DNA of 64,000 bases from Litchfieldia alkalitelluris (lineage in GTDB: Bacteria; Bacillota; Bacilli; Bacillales; Salisediminibacteriaceae): the NCBI RefSeq assembly GCF_002153425.1, contig NZ_KZ119600.1:1285103-1349102 (forward strand). The letters are read 5' to 3'. Both the position numbers and the translations under genes were made by a program. Within the stretch, counting starts at the first letter, position 1; every line of letters starts with the position of its first letter. The notes beneath the pieces are model-generated. The model was not told where the DNA came from. It searched no databases and saw only the letters and a program-made list of their open reading frames with translations. Positions 43,351-50,397 of the stretch are shown in pieces.

Positions 43351-43782
43351 ATGGATATTAGAGAAGCTAAAATAAATGATGTTCCTGATTTGGTGTTATT
43401 AATGGAACAACTTGGTTATCCAACCTCGGTTGATAATTTTAAAAATAGGTTTAATACTATTGTAGCCAATCCAGGCTATCATACATTAGTAGCTGAATTG
43501 GATGGAAAAATCGTAGGAATGGCAGGATTATGTTCAAGTTTGTTTTATGAATACGATGGTTCTTATGTAAGAATTGTAGCATTTATTGTGGACACTAATC
43601 ATCGTAGAAAAGGGATAGGTAAAAAACTATTACAAGAGGCAGAAAGTTGGGCTAAAGAACAAGGCGCTATGGCGATCGGATTAAATAGTGGGAACCGAGA
43701 AGAAAGAAAAAATGCACATCAGTTCTATCTTAAAATGGGTTATAAGATAAAAGGTATTGGATTTTCAAAGAGCGTTGTTTAA
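43351..43782 (+). CDS. GNAT acetyltransferase
   Basis: 143 residues. VRIVAFIVDTNHRRKGIGKKLLQEAESWA holds the acetyl-CoA loop (R/QxxGxG/A as RRKGIGKK). NAHQFYLKMGYKI is the C-terminal strand. GGAGGGG precedes the ATG. Substrate unknown. Confidence 0.88.
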   Translation: MDIREAKINDVPDLVLLMEQLGYPTSVDNFKNRFNTIVANPGYHTLVAELDGKIVGMAGLCSSLFYEYDGSYVRIVAFIVDTNHRRKGIGKKLLQEAESWAKEQGAMAIGLNSGNREERKNAHQFYLKMGYKIKGIGFSKSVV

Positions 43783-43796
43783 GTAAGGGTTGTGAT

Positions 43797-43850
43797 GTTG
43801 CACAGCCTTCGCTTTCGATATGGTGCTAACGGGGAGATAAGTGGAAGTAA
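43797..43850 (+). repeat. AACGGGGAG repeat (site P)
   Basis: TTGCACAGCC, then ATGGTGCTAACGGGGAGATA. The first box is poorly kept. Confidence 0.6.
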
Positions 43851-43930
43851 TAAACATATACTAAAAGGATTTGCTTACCTATATATGGAATATTACTATC
43901 ATAGTTTTTATGAGAAAGGAAGAATACGTT

Positions 43931-44269
43931 ATGTTTATTTCAGTTACTAGGTTGCATTTAAAAGGTAAGCGAAAGTTACATAGCTTTTTTATTCATACAT
44001 TTAAATCAATTATTCAGTTAAAAAAAGCAGAAGGATTAAAATTTTCTTCTTTTAACAAAGAAGGGTGGGACACATACTGGACTCTGACAGTATGGGAAAG
44101 CAAGGAACATATGAAGGACTTTCGAAATAATGGAAATCATTTAAAAGCAATGAAAATATCACGAAATATTGCAGATAAATTAGAATTAATTAATTGGGAA
44201 GCAAAAACTATTCCAACTTGGAATGAATGTAAAGACAGATTACATCAGAAGTTTGGCAGAATTGAGTGA
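43931..44269 (+). CDS. DUF3291/monooxygenase-like dimeric alpha+beta barrel protein
   Basis: About 112 residues. FISVTRLHLKG, YWTLTVWESKEHMKDFRNNGNHLKAM and the amphipathic helix resemble dimeric ferredoxin-like barrels (ABM/DUF3291-type). No cofactor site is visible. ATG 43931 has AAAGGAAG nearby; an upstream in-frame start at 43871 is less likely. Function unknown. Confidence 0.6.
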   Translation: MFISVTRLHLKGKRKLHSFFIHTFKSIIQLKKAEGLKFSSFNKEGWDTYWTLTVWESKEHMKDFRNNGNHLKAMKISRNIADKLELINWEAKTIPTWNECKDRLHQKFGRIE

Positions 44270-44365
44270 AGTTCAATTTTCTTAAACGCATGGGTGTCCC
44301 ACTTTAAGGTACCATAGCCTGTTCTTAATTGGACTAACGAAGCACACTGTGAAAATTTGTACTTA

Positions 44366-44445
44366 AAGTAACGGAGAGCGAGAGCTTAATAATCTGTTGC
44401 TTCAATTGTGATTCTGAACGGGGAGGAAAATTCAATAAAGAGGTT
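44366..44445 (+). repeat. two-box repeat (site Q)
   Basis: AAGTAACGGAGAGCGAGAGC, CTGTTGCTTCAATTGTGAT, TTCTGAACGGGGAGG. Boxes are 47 bases apart. One of the fullest copies. Confidence 0.7.
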
Positions 44446-44497
44446 TAATATCCTTTATTGAAAAAGAAAGAAAATACATATATTGGAGGAGATATTA

Positions 44498-44896
44498 GTG
44501 TTTTTTGAAATGACTACACAAGTTCGTGTATCTAATATTGAAGAAGGGCATAAGTGGTATGAAACATTATTAAATAAAAAAGCAGATTTCCTTCCACATG
44601 ACGGCTTTGTGGAGTGGGAACTTATACCTGGTTGTTGGTTACAGGTAGCAGAAGGTAATTTAACAGAGGGAAATGGCCCCTTACGATTAGGTGTAACAAA
44701 CATTGAAGCAGAGAGAGAAAGACTTATTAAAGAACTAACTATTGATAGTTTTGAAATACATTTAAGACCAGAAGTACCCGTTAAATGGGGGACATTTACT
44801 GACCCTTGGGGAAATCGTCTTGGATTTTTTGAATACTTAGATAAGACCGAAGAACAAGAGCGAGTAAAAACTATTCTAGGAAAAGATGAAGTTTAA
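44498..44896 (+). CDS. VOC/glyoxalase-like protein
   Basis: About 132 residues. FFEMTTQVRVSNIEEGHKWYETLLNK begins the fold, followed by GFVEWELIPGCWLQV and GTFTDPWGNRLGFFEYL (the DPxGN loop of VOC proteins). The GTG at 44498 lies eight bases after GGAGGAG. Metal ligands are partial (Glu in EWEL, Glu in FFEY), so it may bind a ligand or metal. Function unknown. Confidence 0.85.
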   Translation: MFFEMTTQVRVSNIEEGHKWYETLLNKKADFLPHDGFVEWELIPGCWLQVAEGNLTEGNGPLRLGVTNIEAERERLIKELTIDSFEIHLRPEVPVKWGTFTDPWGNRLGFFEYLDKTEEQERVKTILGKDEV

Positions 44897-44902
44897 TTTA
44901 AT

Positions 44903-44975
44903 TGTGCTAGGTAGCGATAGCATAATAATCTGTTGCACAATTGTGATTCTAACGAGGAGATTAGTTAAAAAAAGG
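44903..44975 (+). repeat. two-box repeat (site R)
   Basis: GTGCTAGGTAGCGATAGCAT, CTGTTGCACAATTGTGATTC, TAACGAGGAGATTAG. The perfect palindrome CACAATTGTG lies between the boxes. Confidence 0.65.
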
Positions 44976-45033
44976 AAAACAAATACCTATGCCGAATTAA
45001 CAATAAATTAGATTAAAAGGAGAGGTTTTAATT

Positions 45034-45438
45034 ATGCTCCAATTACAAAATCGCTTATATGAATTTACCAAAATACATGATGAATTTATCAGTGACTGGA
45101 ACCATGCAATGAGTTCAGGTGATACCTCCTCACTAGATAGAATGACAGAAGATTATTATGTAGCCTTTTTTAATAGTGGAAATGAAAAACCTACTATTTT
45201 TACCAAACAAGAGGCATTAAGTGGTATGGAACAATCGGTTAGACAACTTATAGGTGCCAAGAAGAGGTTTGAAAATAGAGTTATTCGACTAAGGAATACA
45301 GAAAGTGCTGTAGTGTTTTATGAACTATTGATTGTAAAAGATGAGGATGTATTAGCAAGGTTATTTACCATTGAAAATTGGAGATTAATTAACGAAAAAT
45401 GGATGATTATAAGGGAAACAGAAGAACCTATTAGTTAA
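45034..45438 (+). CDS. SnoaL/DUF4440-like protein
   Basis: 134 residues. FISDWNHAMSSGDTSSLDRMTEDYYVAFF begins the NTF2-like cone fold; AVVFYELLIVKDEDVLARLFTIENWRLINEKWMIIRE completes it. The family includes ligand-binding and unknown proteins. AGGAGAGG precedes the ATG. A single gene between repeat sites. Confidence 0.75.
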   Translation: MLQLQNRLYEFTKIHDEFISDWNHAMSSGDTSSLDRMTEDYYVAFFNSGNEKPTIFTKQEALSGMEQSVRQLIGAKKRFENRVIRLRNTESAVVFYELLIVKDEDVLARLFTIENWRLINEKWMIIRETEEPIS

Positions 45439-45439
45439 T

Positions 45440-45482
45440 TTTTTTGTTCAAGAGCGTTAGATTAATAAACTTAGGCTTAATT
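45440..45482 (+). repeat. repeat remnant (site S)
   Basis: TTGTTCAAGAGCGTTAGATT then AATAAAC, directly after the SnoaL-like gene. Only part of the first box survives. Confidence 0.4.
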
Positions 45483-45573
45483 AATGTTACTCTATCCCAC
45501 CTAGTATGTAAAACAACAGACAATGGGCATTTAATGCTTACTACAATTTAGAATGCTTATTGACTAACACCTT

Positions 45574-45717
45574 ATGTTGGTCTTTTTTTATAGCTATAGT
45601 AGTGTCATCAACGCAACGTATACAAGTTACATAGATAAGAGGTTTGGGGAAGATTGGAAAGTTAAAATCGGACCATTTGATCGGGTATCAGTAAAGGCCA
45701 AATTTGCGGACCTATAA
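45574..45717 (+). pseudogene. short coding remnant (47 codons)
   Basis: A frame reading YIDKRFGEDWKVKIGPFDRV looks protein-like but has no good ribosome site and no recognised family. It may be the tail of a lost cassette gene. Aside from this and the repeats at 45440 and 45722, 45439-46053 holds nothing clear. Confidence 0.3.
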
Positions 45718-45721
45718 ACCA

Positions 45722-45815
45722 TTTTATTGGAAAAGTGTGTTAAGGTTATAGTGGGTTTAATTGTCTGAGTTTTCCGCAAATATTTCTAACGAGGAGTTTT
45801 GCTCAATAAGAATTT
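45722..45815 (+). repeat. TTTTATTGGAAA repeat, copy 2, joined to an AACGAGGAG box
   Basis: ATTTTATTGGAAAAGTGTGT, GGGTTTAATTGTCTGA and TTTCTAACGAGGAGTTTTGC. Matches 36883-36955; here the end clearly runs into the AACGGGGAG-type box. Confidence 0.65.
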
Positions 45816-46053
45816 ACAAAAAGAGTGTTTATTTACCGTTAAATATAATTTTTGGTGGTTGAGAGGATTTAGTTGCATTAGGAAAAAATGTGAATGGAAT
45901 TTTTATTATGTGAAGGGGGCTATACATTTTATTTTAGTTATTTACTAGACTTCGAGTAACTGGAAGGCGTTAGTTGAATATTCGTTGCTCCTATTTCGCA
46001 CAATAGGATAGGTTTCTTGAACAAATTTTTTTCTATCATTCGGAGGTATCATA

Positions 46054-46560
46054 TTGAGTAAAAAAACGAAAACAATTTTCAGAATTTCTATAGTATTAAA
46101 TATACTATTCGTTGGTATAGTAGCTGGGGGATTTTTCAAAATGAACCATGTAACGGAGCGTGTACTTATATATAATGTTGCTGGAAATTTATTGACATTA
46201 TACGTTTTAATCACTGAACAAACAGAGAATAATTGGACAAACCCAGGTTTAGTCACAATGAAAATGGAAGATTTGGCAATGGGAGTTTCGTTAAGTGGTA
46301 ATGTAGGTGCAGAGTCCAAAATTCTTTCAAAGGAAGAACTGAATACGTTAATGGATTTACAGGTTTATTTAGGAGGAAGATTCAACCTGTTTGTGAAGGA
46401 TTTACCTGAGCGTTATAGCGACATATCTGAGAAAGAAAAAGAAGAGTATGAGAAAATAGCGAAAATCCTTTCAGATATTTTTGAGGATGATACTAATGAG
46501 GATATCAGTACAGACTCTGTTATGAAGCTAGTTGAAGATTTGGTAGAGAATCTTGATTGA
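46054..46560 (+). CDS. membrane-anchored protein of unknown function
   Basis: 168 residues. One N-terminal span (RISIVLNILFVGIVAGGFF) and then a mostly helical, acidic outer domain ending in DEDISTDS-like text (DDTNEDISTDSVMKLVEDLVENLD). It starts with TTG behind GGAGG. No family recognised. Four bases overlap with the longest form of the next GNAT frame. Confidence 0.6.
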   Translation: MSKKTKTIFRISIVLNILFVGIVAGGFFKMNHVTERVLIYNVAGNLLTLYVLITEQTENNWTNPGLVTMKMEDLAMGVSLSGNVGAESKILSKEELNTLMDLQVYLGGRFNLFVKDLPERYSDISEKEKEEYEKIAKILSDIFEDDTNEDISTDSVMKLVEDLVENLD

Positions 46561-46598
46561 CTGTGATTGAATTAAGAGAGGTTTCGGGGGGAATGCAT

Positions 46599-47102
46599 GT
46601 GTTTGAAATTAGATATTTAGCAGAAAATGAAAAGGACTTTTTATTAAAAATGCTATACGAATCCATTCACATAGAGAAGGAAAAAAAGCCTTCAATTAAC
46701 CAACTTCTTAATACTTATGAATTGAAAAAATATCACAAAAACTGGGGTAGAGAAGGAGATGTAGCGTTTATTGCAGTTGATAATAGTGAAGTTCCAGTAG
46801 GTGCAGTATGGCATAGGTTATTTAACGATGAGGAACGTGGGTACGGATATGTGAATGACAATACACCAGAGTTAGGGATTGCTGTTAGTAAAGAAGTAAG
46901 AGGAAAAGGCCTTGGAACTAAACTAATGAATAAAATTATTGAAGATTCAATAAAAAATGGCTATCACTCTTTATCACTAAGTGTAGATGTTGATAATACT
47001 AATGCCATTCATTTATATCACAAGTTTGGTTTTGCAGAGGTTAATAGAAAAGGAAACTCAATTACTATGCTTCTAAAAAATCGGTTAGATGTGATTGAAT
47101 GA
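46599..47102 (+). CDS. GNAT acetyltransferase
   Basis: About 167 residues. FEIRYLAENEKDFL start, ELGIAVSKEVRGKGLGTKLMNKIIEDS (acetyl-CoA loop RGKGLG) and NAIHLYHKFGFAEV end are GNAT hallmarks. GTG 46599 follows GGGGGG by eight bases and matches the usual family start; ATG 46593 and TTG 46557 are alternatives. Substrate unknown. Confidence 0.85.
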   Translation: MFEIRYLAENEKDFLLKMLYESIHIEKEKKPSINQLLNTYELKKYHKNWGREGDVAFIAVDNSEVPVGAVWHRLFNDEERGYGYVNDNTPELGIAVSKEVRGKGLGTKLMNKIIEDSIKNGYHSLSLSVDVDNTNAIHLYHKFGFAEVNRKGNSITMLLKNRLDVIE

Positions 47103-47159
47103 ACTGATTCTTATCAATTCTAAGGGGGATTTAGAATAATTAGAGAAGGGAGATTAAAT

Positions 47160-47656
47160 GTGGAAATTAAAATACTTGAACCAAAAGATGCAGTAATTTA
47201 TAGAGAAGTAAGATTAGCGGCATTAAAAGCAAATCCTGAAGCATTTAGTTCCAGTTATGAAGAGGAAAAGGAATATACTCTTGAAAACTTTGAAAAACGA
47301 TTGAAATATAACCATTTCTTTACATTTGGAGCTTTTGTTGAAAACAAACTGCAGGGGTTGTAACTTTGATTTTAGAAACAAAATCAAAGACGAACCATAG
47401 AGCAAACATTGTTGCTATGTATGTTTATCCAGAATATCGTAAATCTGGGATTGGAAGAAAGTTAATGACTGCGGCTATCACAAAGGCTAAAGAATTAAAA
47501 AATGTTGAACAAATTTATTTAACAGTAACCTCAGGTAATGAGCCCGCTAAAAATTTATATTATTCATTTGGCTTTAAAACCTATGGGATTGATAAAAACG
47601 GATTAAAAGTTAAAGGTACATACTTCGACGATGAACTAATGGTTTTAATAATATAA
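47160..47656 (+). pseudogene. GNAT acetyltransferase with frameshift
   Basis: The first frame gives MEIKILEPKDAVIYREVRLA and ends ENKLQGL at 47363. The second frame starts near 47350 as VVTLILETKSKTNHRANI and carries the acetyl-CoA loop YRKSGIGRKLM and NLYYSFGFKTYG. A single missing base around 47353-47358 explains the break; together they form one complete GNAT. A sequencing error is the other possible cause. GAAGGGAG precedes the GTG start. Confidence 0.88.
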
Positions 47657-47665
47657 TTCTTACAA

Positions 47666-47690
47666 AAACAAACGGGCAAGTCTGAATCGT
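47666..47690 (+). repeat. AACGGG repeat remnant (site T)
   Basis: AAAACAAACGGGCAAGTCTG, the last recognisable member of the series. Confidence 0.4.
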
Positions 47691-47776
47691 CTCTATTTGC
47701 ACCACGAGATACTAAAGGAACTTAAAAGGATAAATGAGAAACTTGATAAGTTAGAGAATCATGAGGAGGTATTTGA

Positions 47777-48238
47777 TTGGAAACGGAAATCAAGTTTAGA
47801 ATGGCTACCGAAAATGATTTAGATAGTATTGTTGCAATGCTTGCTGATGACGTTTTAGGAAGTGAGCGTGAGCGTTATGAAAATCCACTTCCTCTTAGTT
47901 ATATAAAAGCATTTAAGGCTATAACATCTGATCCTAATAATGAGCTAATAGTAGCTTATGCAGGAAATGAAGTTGTTGGAGTACAACAAATTACTTTTAC
48001 CCCTTATATAACACATCAAGGTGGGTGGAGAGCGACTATCGAAGGAGTAAGAACGTCAACTTCAGTAAGGGGAAAGGGTGTAGGAACGGAACTTATAAAG
48101 TGGGCAATTCAACGTGCAGAAGAACGTGGGTGTCATTTAGTGCAATTGACAACTGACAAAAAAAGAACAGATGCATTAAGGTTTTATGAACGGTTAGGCT
48201 TTAAAGCCACGCATGAAGGTTTAAAGCTGAAACTATAA
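47777..48238 (+). CDS. GNAT acetyltransferase
   Basis: 153 residues with a TTG start behind GAGGAGG. RATIEGVRTSTSVRGKGVGTELIKWAIQRAEERGC contains the RGKGVG loop; DALRFYERLGFKATHEGLKLKL ends the fold. It resembles Bacillus GNATs that act on small amines or phosphinothricin-like compounds only in outline; the substrate is unknown. Immediately upstream is a short helical reading frame (LKRINEKLDKLENHEE) with no start of its own. Confidence 0.87.
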   Translation: METEIKFRMATENDLDSIVAMLADDVLGSERERYENPLPLSYIKAFKAITSDPNNELIVAYAGNEVVGVQQITFTPYITHQGGWRATIEGVRTSTSVRGKGVGTELIKWAIQRAEERGCHLVQLTTDKKRTDALRFYERLGFKATHEGLKLKL

Positions 48239-48328
48239 TAATTTGCATCAACCAGTTAGTGCTATTTATACTTATAACCCCTCCAAAAACTGAAGAAGAG
48301 TAGTTAAGTGGTGGGAAGTTCAAGGCTA

Positions 48329-48349
48329 GTCAGAACCGTCCCTATTTGA
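48329..48349 (-). repeat. REP-like repeat, inverted copy
   Basis: GTCAGAACCGTCCCTATTTG, the reverse complement of the core found at 11591, 12384, 22643 and 36843. Otherwise 48239-48465 is empty. Confidence 0.7.
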
Positions 48350-48465
48350 TGTAAAGAGTTCCCAAAGCTCTCAGAATTTGATGAATTACTTTTCTAATCA
48401 AAACAACACCAAAATCGAAATCAAGAATTATTGAAGCTCCCGCAAGTGAGAACGATCCGGGACAA

Positions 48466-49365
48466 GTGAAACAACTGCTTGAGCCCCAGTGCTGCACAGC
48501 TCTATGTATCGGCTGTAAGGAGCCATTTTTAGTAACGTTCGAAAAAAAGACACAAAGTCATTGTTTTTCGGGAGGAAACAACCCTGATAATTGTCGAATT
48601 CCCATGAGAATAAATCATGAGAGGTTGGTGCTTATGGGAATGAAGAGAGAAGATGAAAGAGTAGTAGATTTCACCCAAAGGGAAAAGAATGACAAAGTCT
48701 TTCGCCACGAATATGCTGTTTCGAAAGAGGTTCAGAAAGTAATGATTAATGAAGTAACAAACAAATTTAGGAATTATGTTTTTGGAGAATTTTATTCTAC
48801 ATTTGTTCCGGTCCTAGAGGAATACTTGGATGGTCATGAGATAAGGGAGGAAAAACATCGCTCTATGCTTTTAAACCTTTTTTGGTGTCGTCTATTGTAT
48901 GAGTCAAGCTTAAAAGACCCGATAAGTATTGTAGAGGAGTTTATTGATGAAAACTATTTTCTGATGAAAAAGAAGCCCATATTACTGCCCTGGTTAAGGG
49001 AATGGGAAAAAGCGGTTCCTAAATTTTATTTTGTAGGTCATATTTTTCACAATGGCTATTTTATGGTAGTAGATATTTTAACGAGAGAGTCAATAGAAGT
49101 ATTGATGTTAGACCCGGAAGCTACCCCACCTAGAAAAGGGGAAATTGTTTTTGGAACGTTGATTCCCTTAGGTAATGGAGAATACTTTCCAATTGTTGAT
49201 TTTTATCATTTTGATTATGAAGCAAGAGAAGCAATGGCTTCTTGTATGCTGCATCACTTCGATCGCCACTTAAAACATGAAACCATGCACGAAGCATTTA
49301 TCCACGTTCTTTCCATCATGCTACAGATAGAAAGAAAAATCTTCTTAGGCAATCACCAAAAATAA
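48466..49365 (+). CDS. uncharacterised protein with N-terminal Cys cluster
   Basis: 299 residues from a GTG. The first ~45 residues contain CCTALCIGC...HCFSGGNNPDNC, a possible metal-binding cluster. The rest is helical, then beta-rich (KFYFVGHIFHNGYFMVVDIL, IVFGTLIPLGNGEYFPIVDFYHFD). No known family is recognised. The frame is open and protein-like for about 25 codons upstream of the GTG (KSRIIEAPASENDPGQV) without a start codon, so the gene may have lost its 5' end or use another start. Confidence 0.6.
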   Translation: MKQLLEPQCCTALCIGCKEPFLVTFEKKTQSHCFSGGNNPDNCRIPMRINHERLVLMGMKREDERVVDFTQREKNDKVFRHEYAVSKEVQKVMINEVTNKFRNYVFGEFYSTFVPVLEEYLDGHEIREEKHRSMLLNLFWCRLLYESSLKDPISIVEEFIDENYFLMKKKPILLPWLREWEKAVPKFYFVGHIFHNGYFMVVDILTRESIEVLMLDPEATPPRKGEIVFGTLIPLGNGEYFPIVDFYHFDYEAREAMASCMLHHFDRHLKHETMHEAFIHVLSIMLQIERKIFLGNHQK

Positions 49366-49413
49366 ATCTTCAAGTAAAACCATTTCATTAGCAAAGGTCC
49401 CATAAAATTAGAA

Positions 49414-49779
49414 ATGACAATAAGCGAGAGGAAGGTAACTTTGGAAATTAAGAAAGCAATAGAAGTTGTCACACTTTTAGCAGATGGTATTGATCCGCAC
49501 ACTGGAGAAGTTTTTCCTCATGTTAGTCCATTCCAAGATCCTGATACTGTAAGAGCGTTATTTTTAGCGATAAAAGGGTTAGAGCAATTGGAGAAGAATG
49601 AAAAACGGCGGAAACAGTTGCCGGATAATGCAGGAAAAGGGTGGGAGGAACAAGAGGAATATTTACTGGCAAATGGATTTGATAGCGGCAAAACTATCAA
49701 TGAACTTGCTGAAATACACCAAAGAACCAATGGTGCAATAAGGTCTAGGTTAGTTAAATTAAGAAAAATAGAAGAATAA
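49414..49779 (+). CDS. small protein with C-terminal HTH-like segment
   Basis: 121 residues (the start may be later, e.g. 49441 TTG). The N-terminal half reads AIEVVTLLADGIDPHTGEVFP, a segment seen in bacillus proteins linked to DNA processing; the C-terminus (GKTINELAEIHQRTNGAIRSRLVKLRKI) looks like a helix-turn-helix. Probably DNA-associated; function unknown. Confidence 0.6.
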   Translation: MTISERKVTLEIKKAIEVVTLLADGIDPHTGEVFPHVSPFQDPDTVRALFLAIKGLEQLEKNEKRRKQLPDNAGKGWEEQEEYLLANGFDSGKTINELAEIHQRTNGAIRSRLVKLRKIEE

Positions 49780-49877
49780 TGGAAGTTGAGGTATAATACC
49801 AAAAAGTGCCACTTAAAAAGCAGAGAGAATATTTCTGGTTATTTTAATTTTAAGTAATTGGGAAGAGGTGTTTTTAA

Positions 49878-50180
49878 TTGAAAATATTTATTATTAACGA
49901 TGACGGTAGAGTATCCGAAGCTTTCCAAACAGATAAAAATACGTTTACTTTTAGTACGGAAGATACGACATTTCAACTTTCTCTTTCAGAAATCAAAAAA
50001 GGATTTGAATATAAATCCCTTACAGATAAACAAAAAAAGAGGATGACAGAGGCAATATTCTCTAATGAAGAAGTTATCGATCAATTAAGAGAAGCAAGAA
50101 AAAACAGAGATAAGGAATTTTCTTATTATAGTGGGGATGAAACAGAATTTAACAAGTTAGTTGATGAAGTCAATAATTAA
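49878..50180 (+). CDS. small hypothetical protein (100 aa)
   Basis: TTG start after GAAGAGGTG. N-terminal beta hairpin (MKIFIINDDGRVSEAFQTDKN), then a charged helical region rich in Lys and Glu (DKQKKRMTEAIFSNEEVIDQLREARKNRD). No family recognised. Confidence 0.55.
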   Translation: MKIFIINDDGRVSEAFQTDKNTFTFSTEDTTFQLSLSEIKKGFEYKSLTDKQKKRMTEAIFSNEEVIDQLREARKNRDKEFSYYSGDETEFNKLVDEVNN

Positions 50181-50217
50181 TAGTTATTATTGGACGGATA
50201 TGAACAATAGGTACTTT

Positions 50218-50397
50218 AAATAAGGGAAGTTTTTCCCTTTAATCTGTAGAAGATAGCTTCGTTTTGCATAAATAAGAGGAATTTTTCCCTATAAGGACAC
50301 ACAGAACTCAAATTATCATGGCTATCAAATAAATAACGGGAATTTTTCCATCTATTTTCACGATTTTCTGTGCCATTTCTTAAATAAGGGTAATTTC
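50218..50397. repeat. AAATAAGGGAA hairpin repeats, about 51-61 bp apart
   Basis: Copies start at 50218, 50270, 50331 and 50382. Each can fold as GGGAA..TTCCC. The fourth is interrupted at 50397 by the IS element and resumes at 52336 (TCCCCTTAG). Confidence 0.7.

Noticed and set aside
30526-47700. Direct identification of the AACGGGGAG repeats as integron attC sites
   Set aside because: The boxes do not consistently fit the RYYYAAC/GTTRRRY core pair, no IntI-type gene is present, and integrons are not typical of bacilli. Kept only as a cassette-like analogy.
50218-50397. CRISPR-like array of regularly spaced repeats
   Set aside because: Repeats are imperfect hairpins with varying spacing, only four copies, and no cas genes are nearby.
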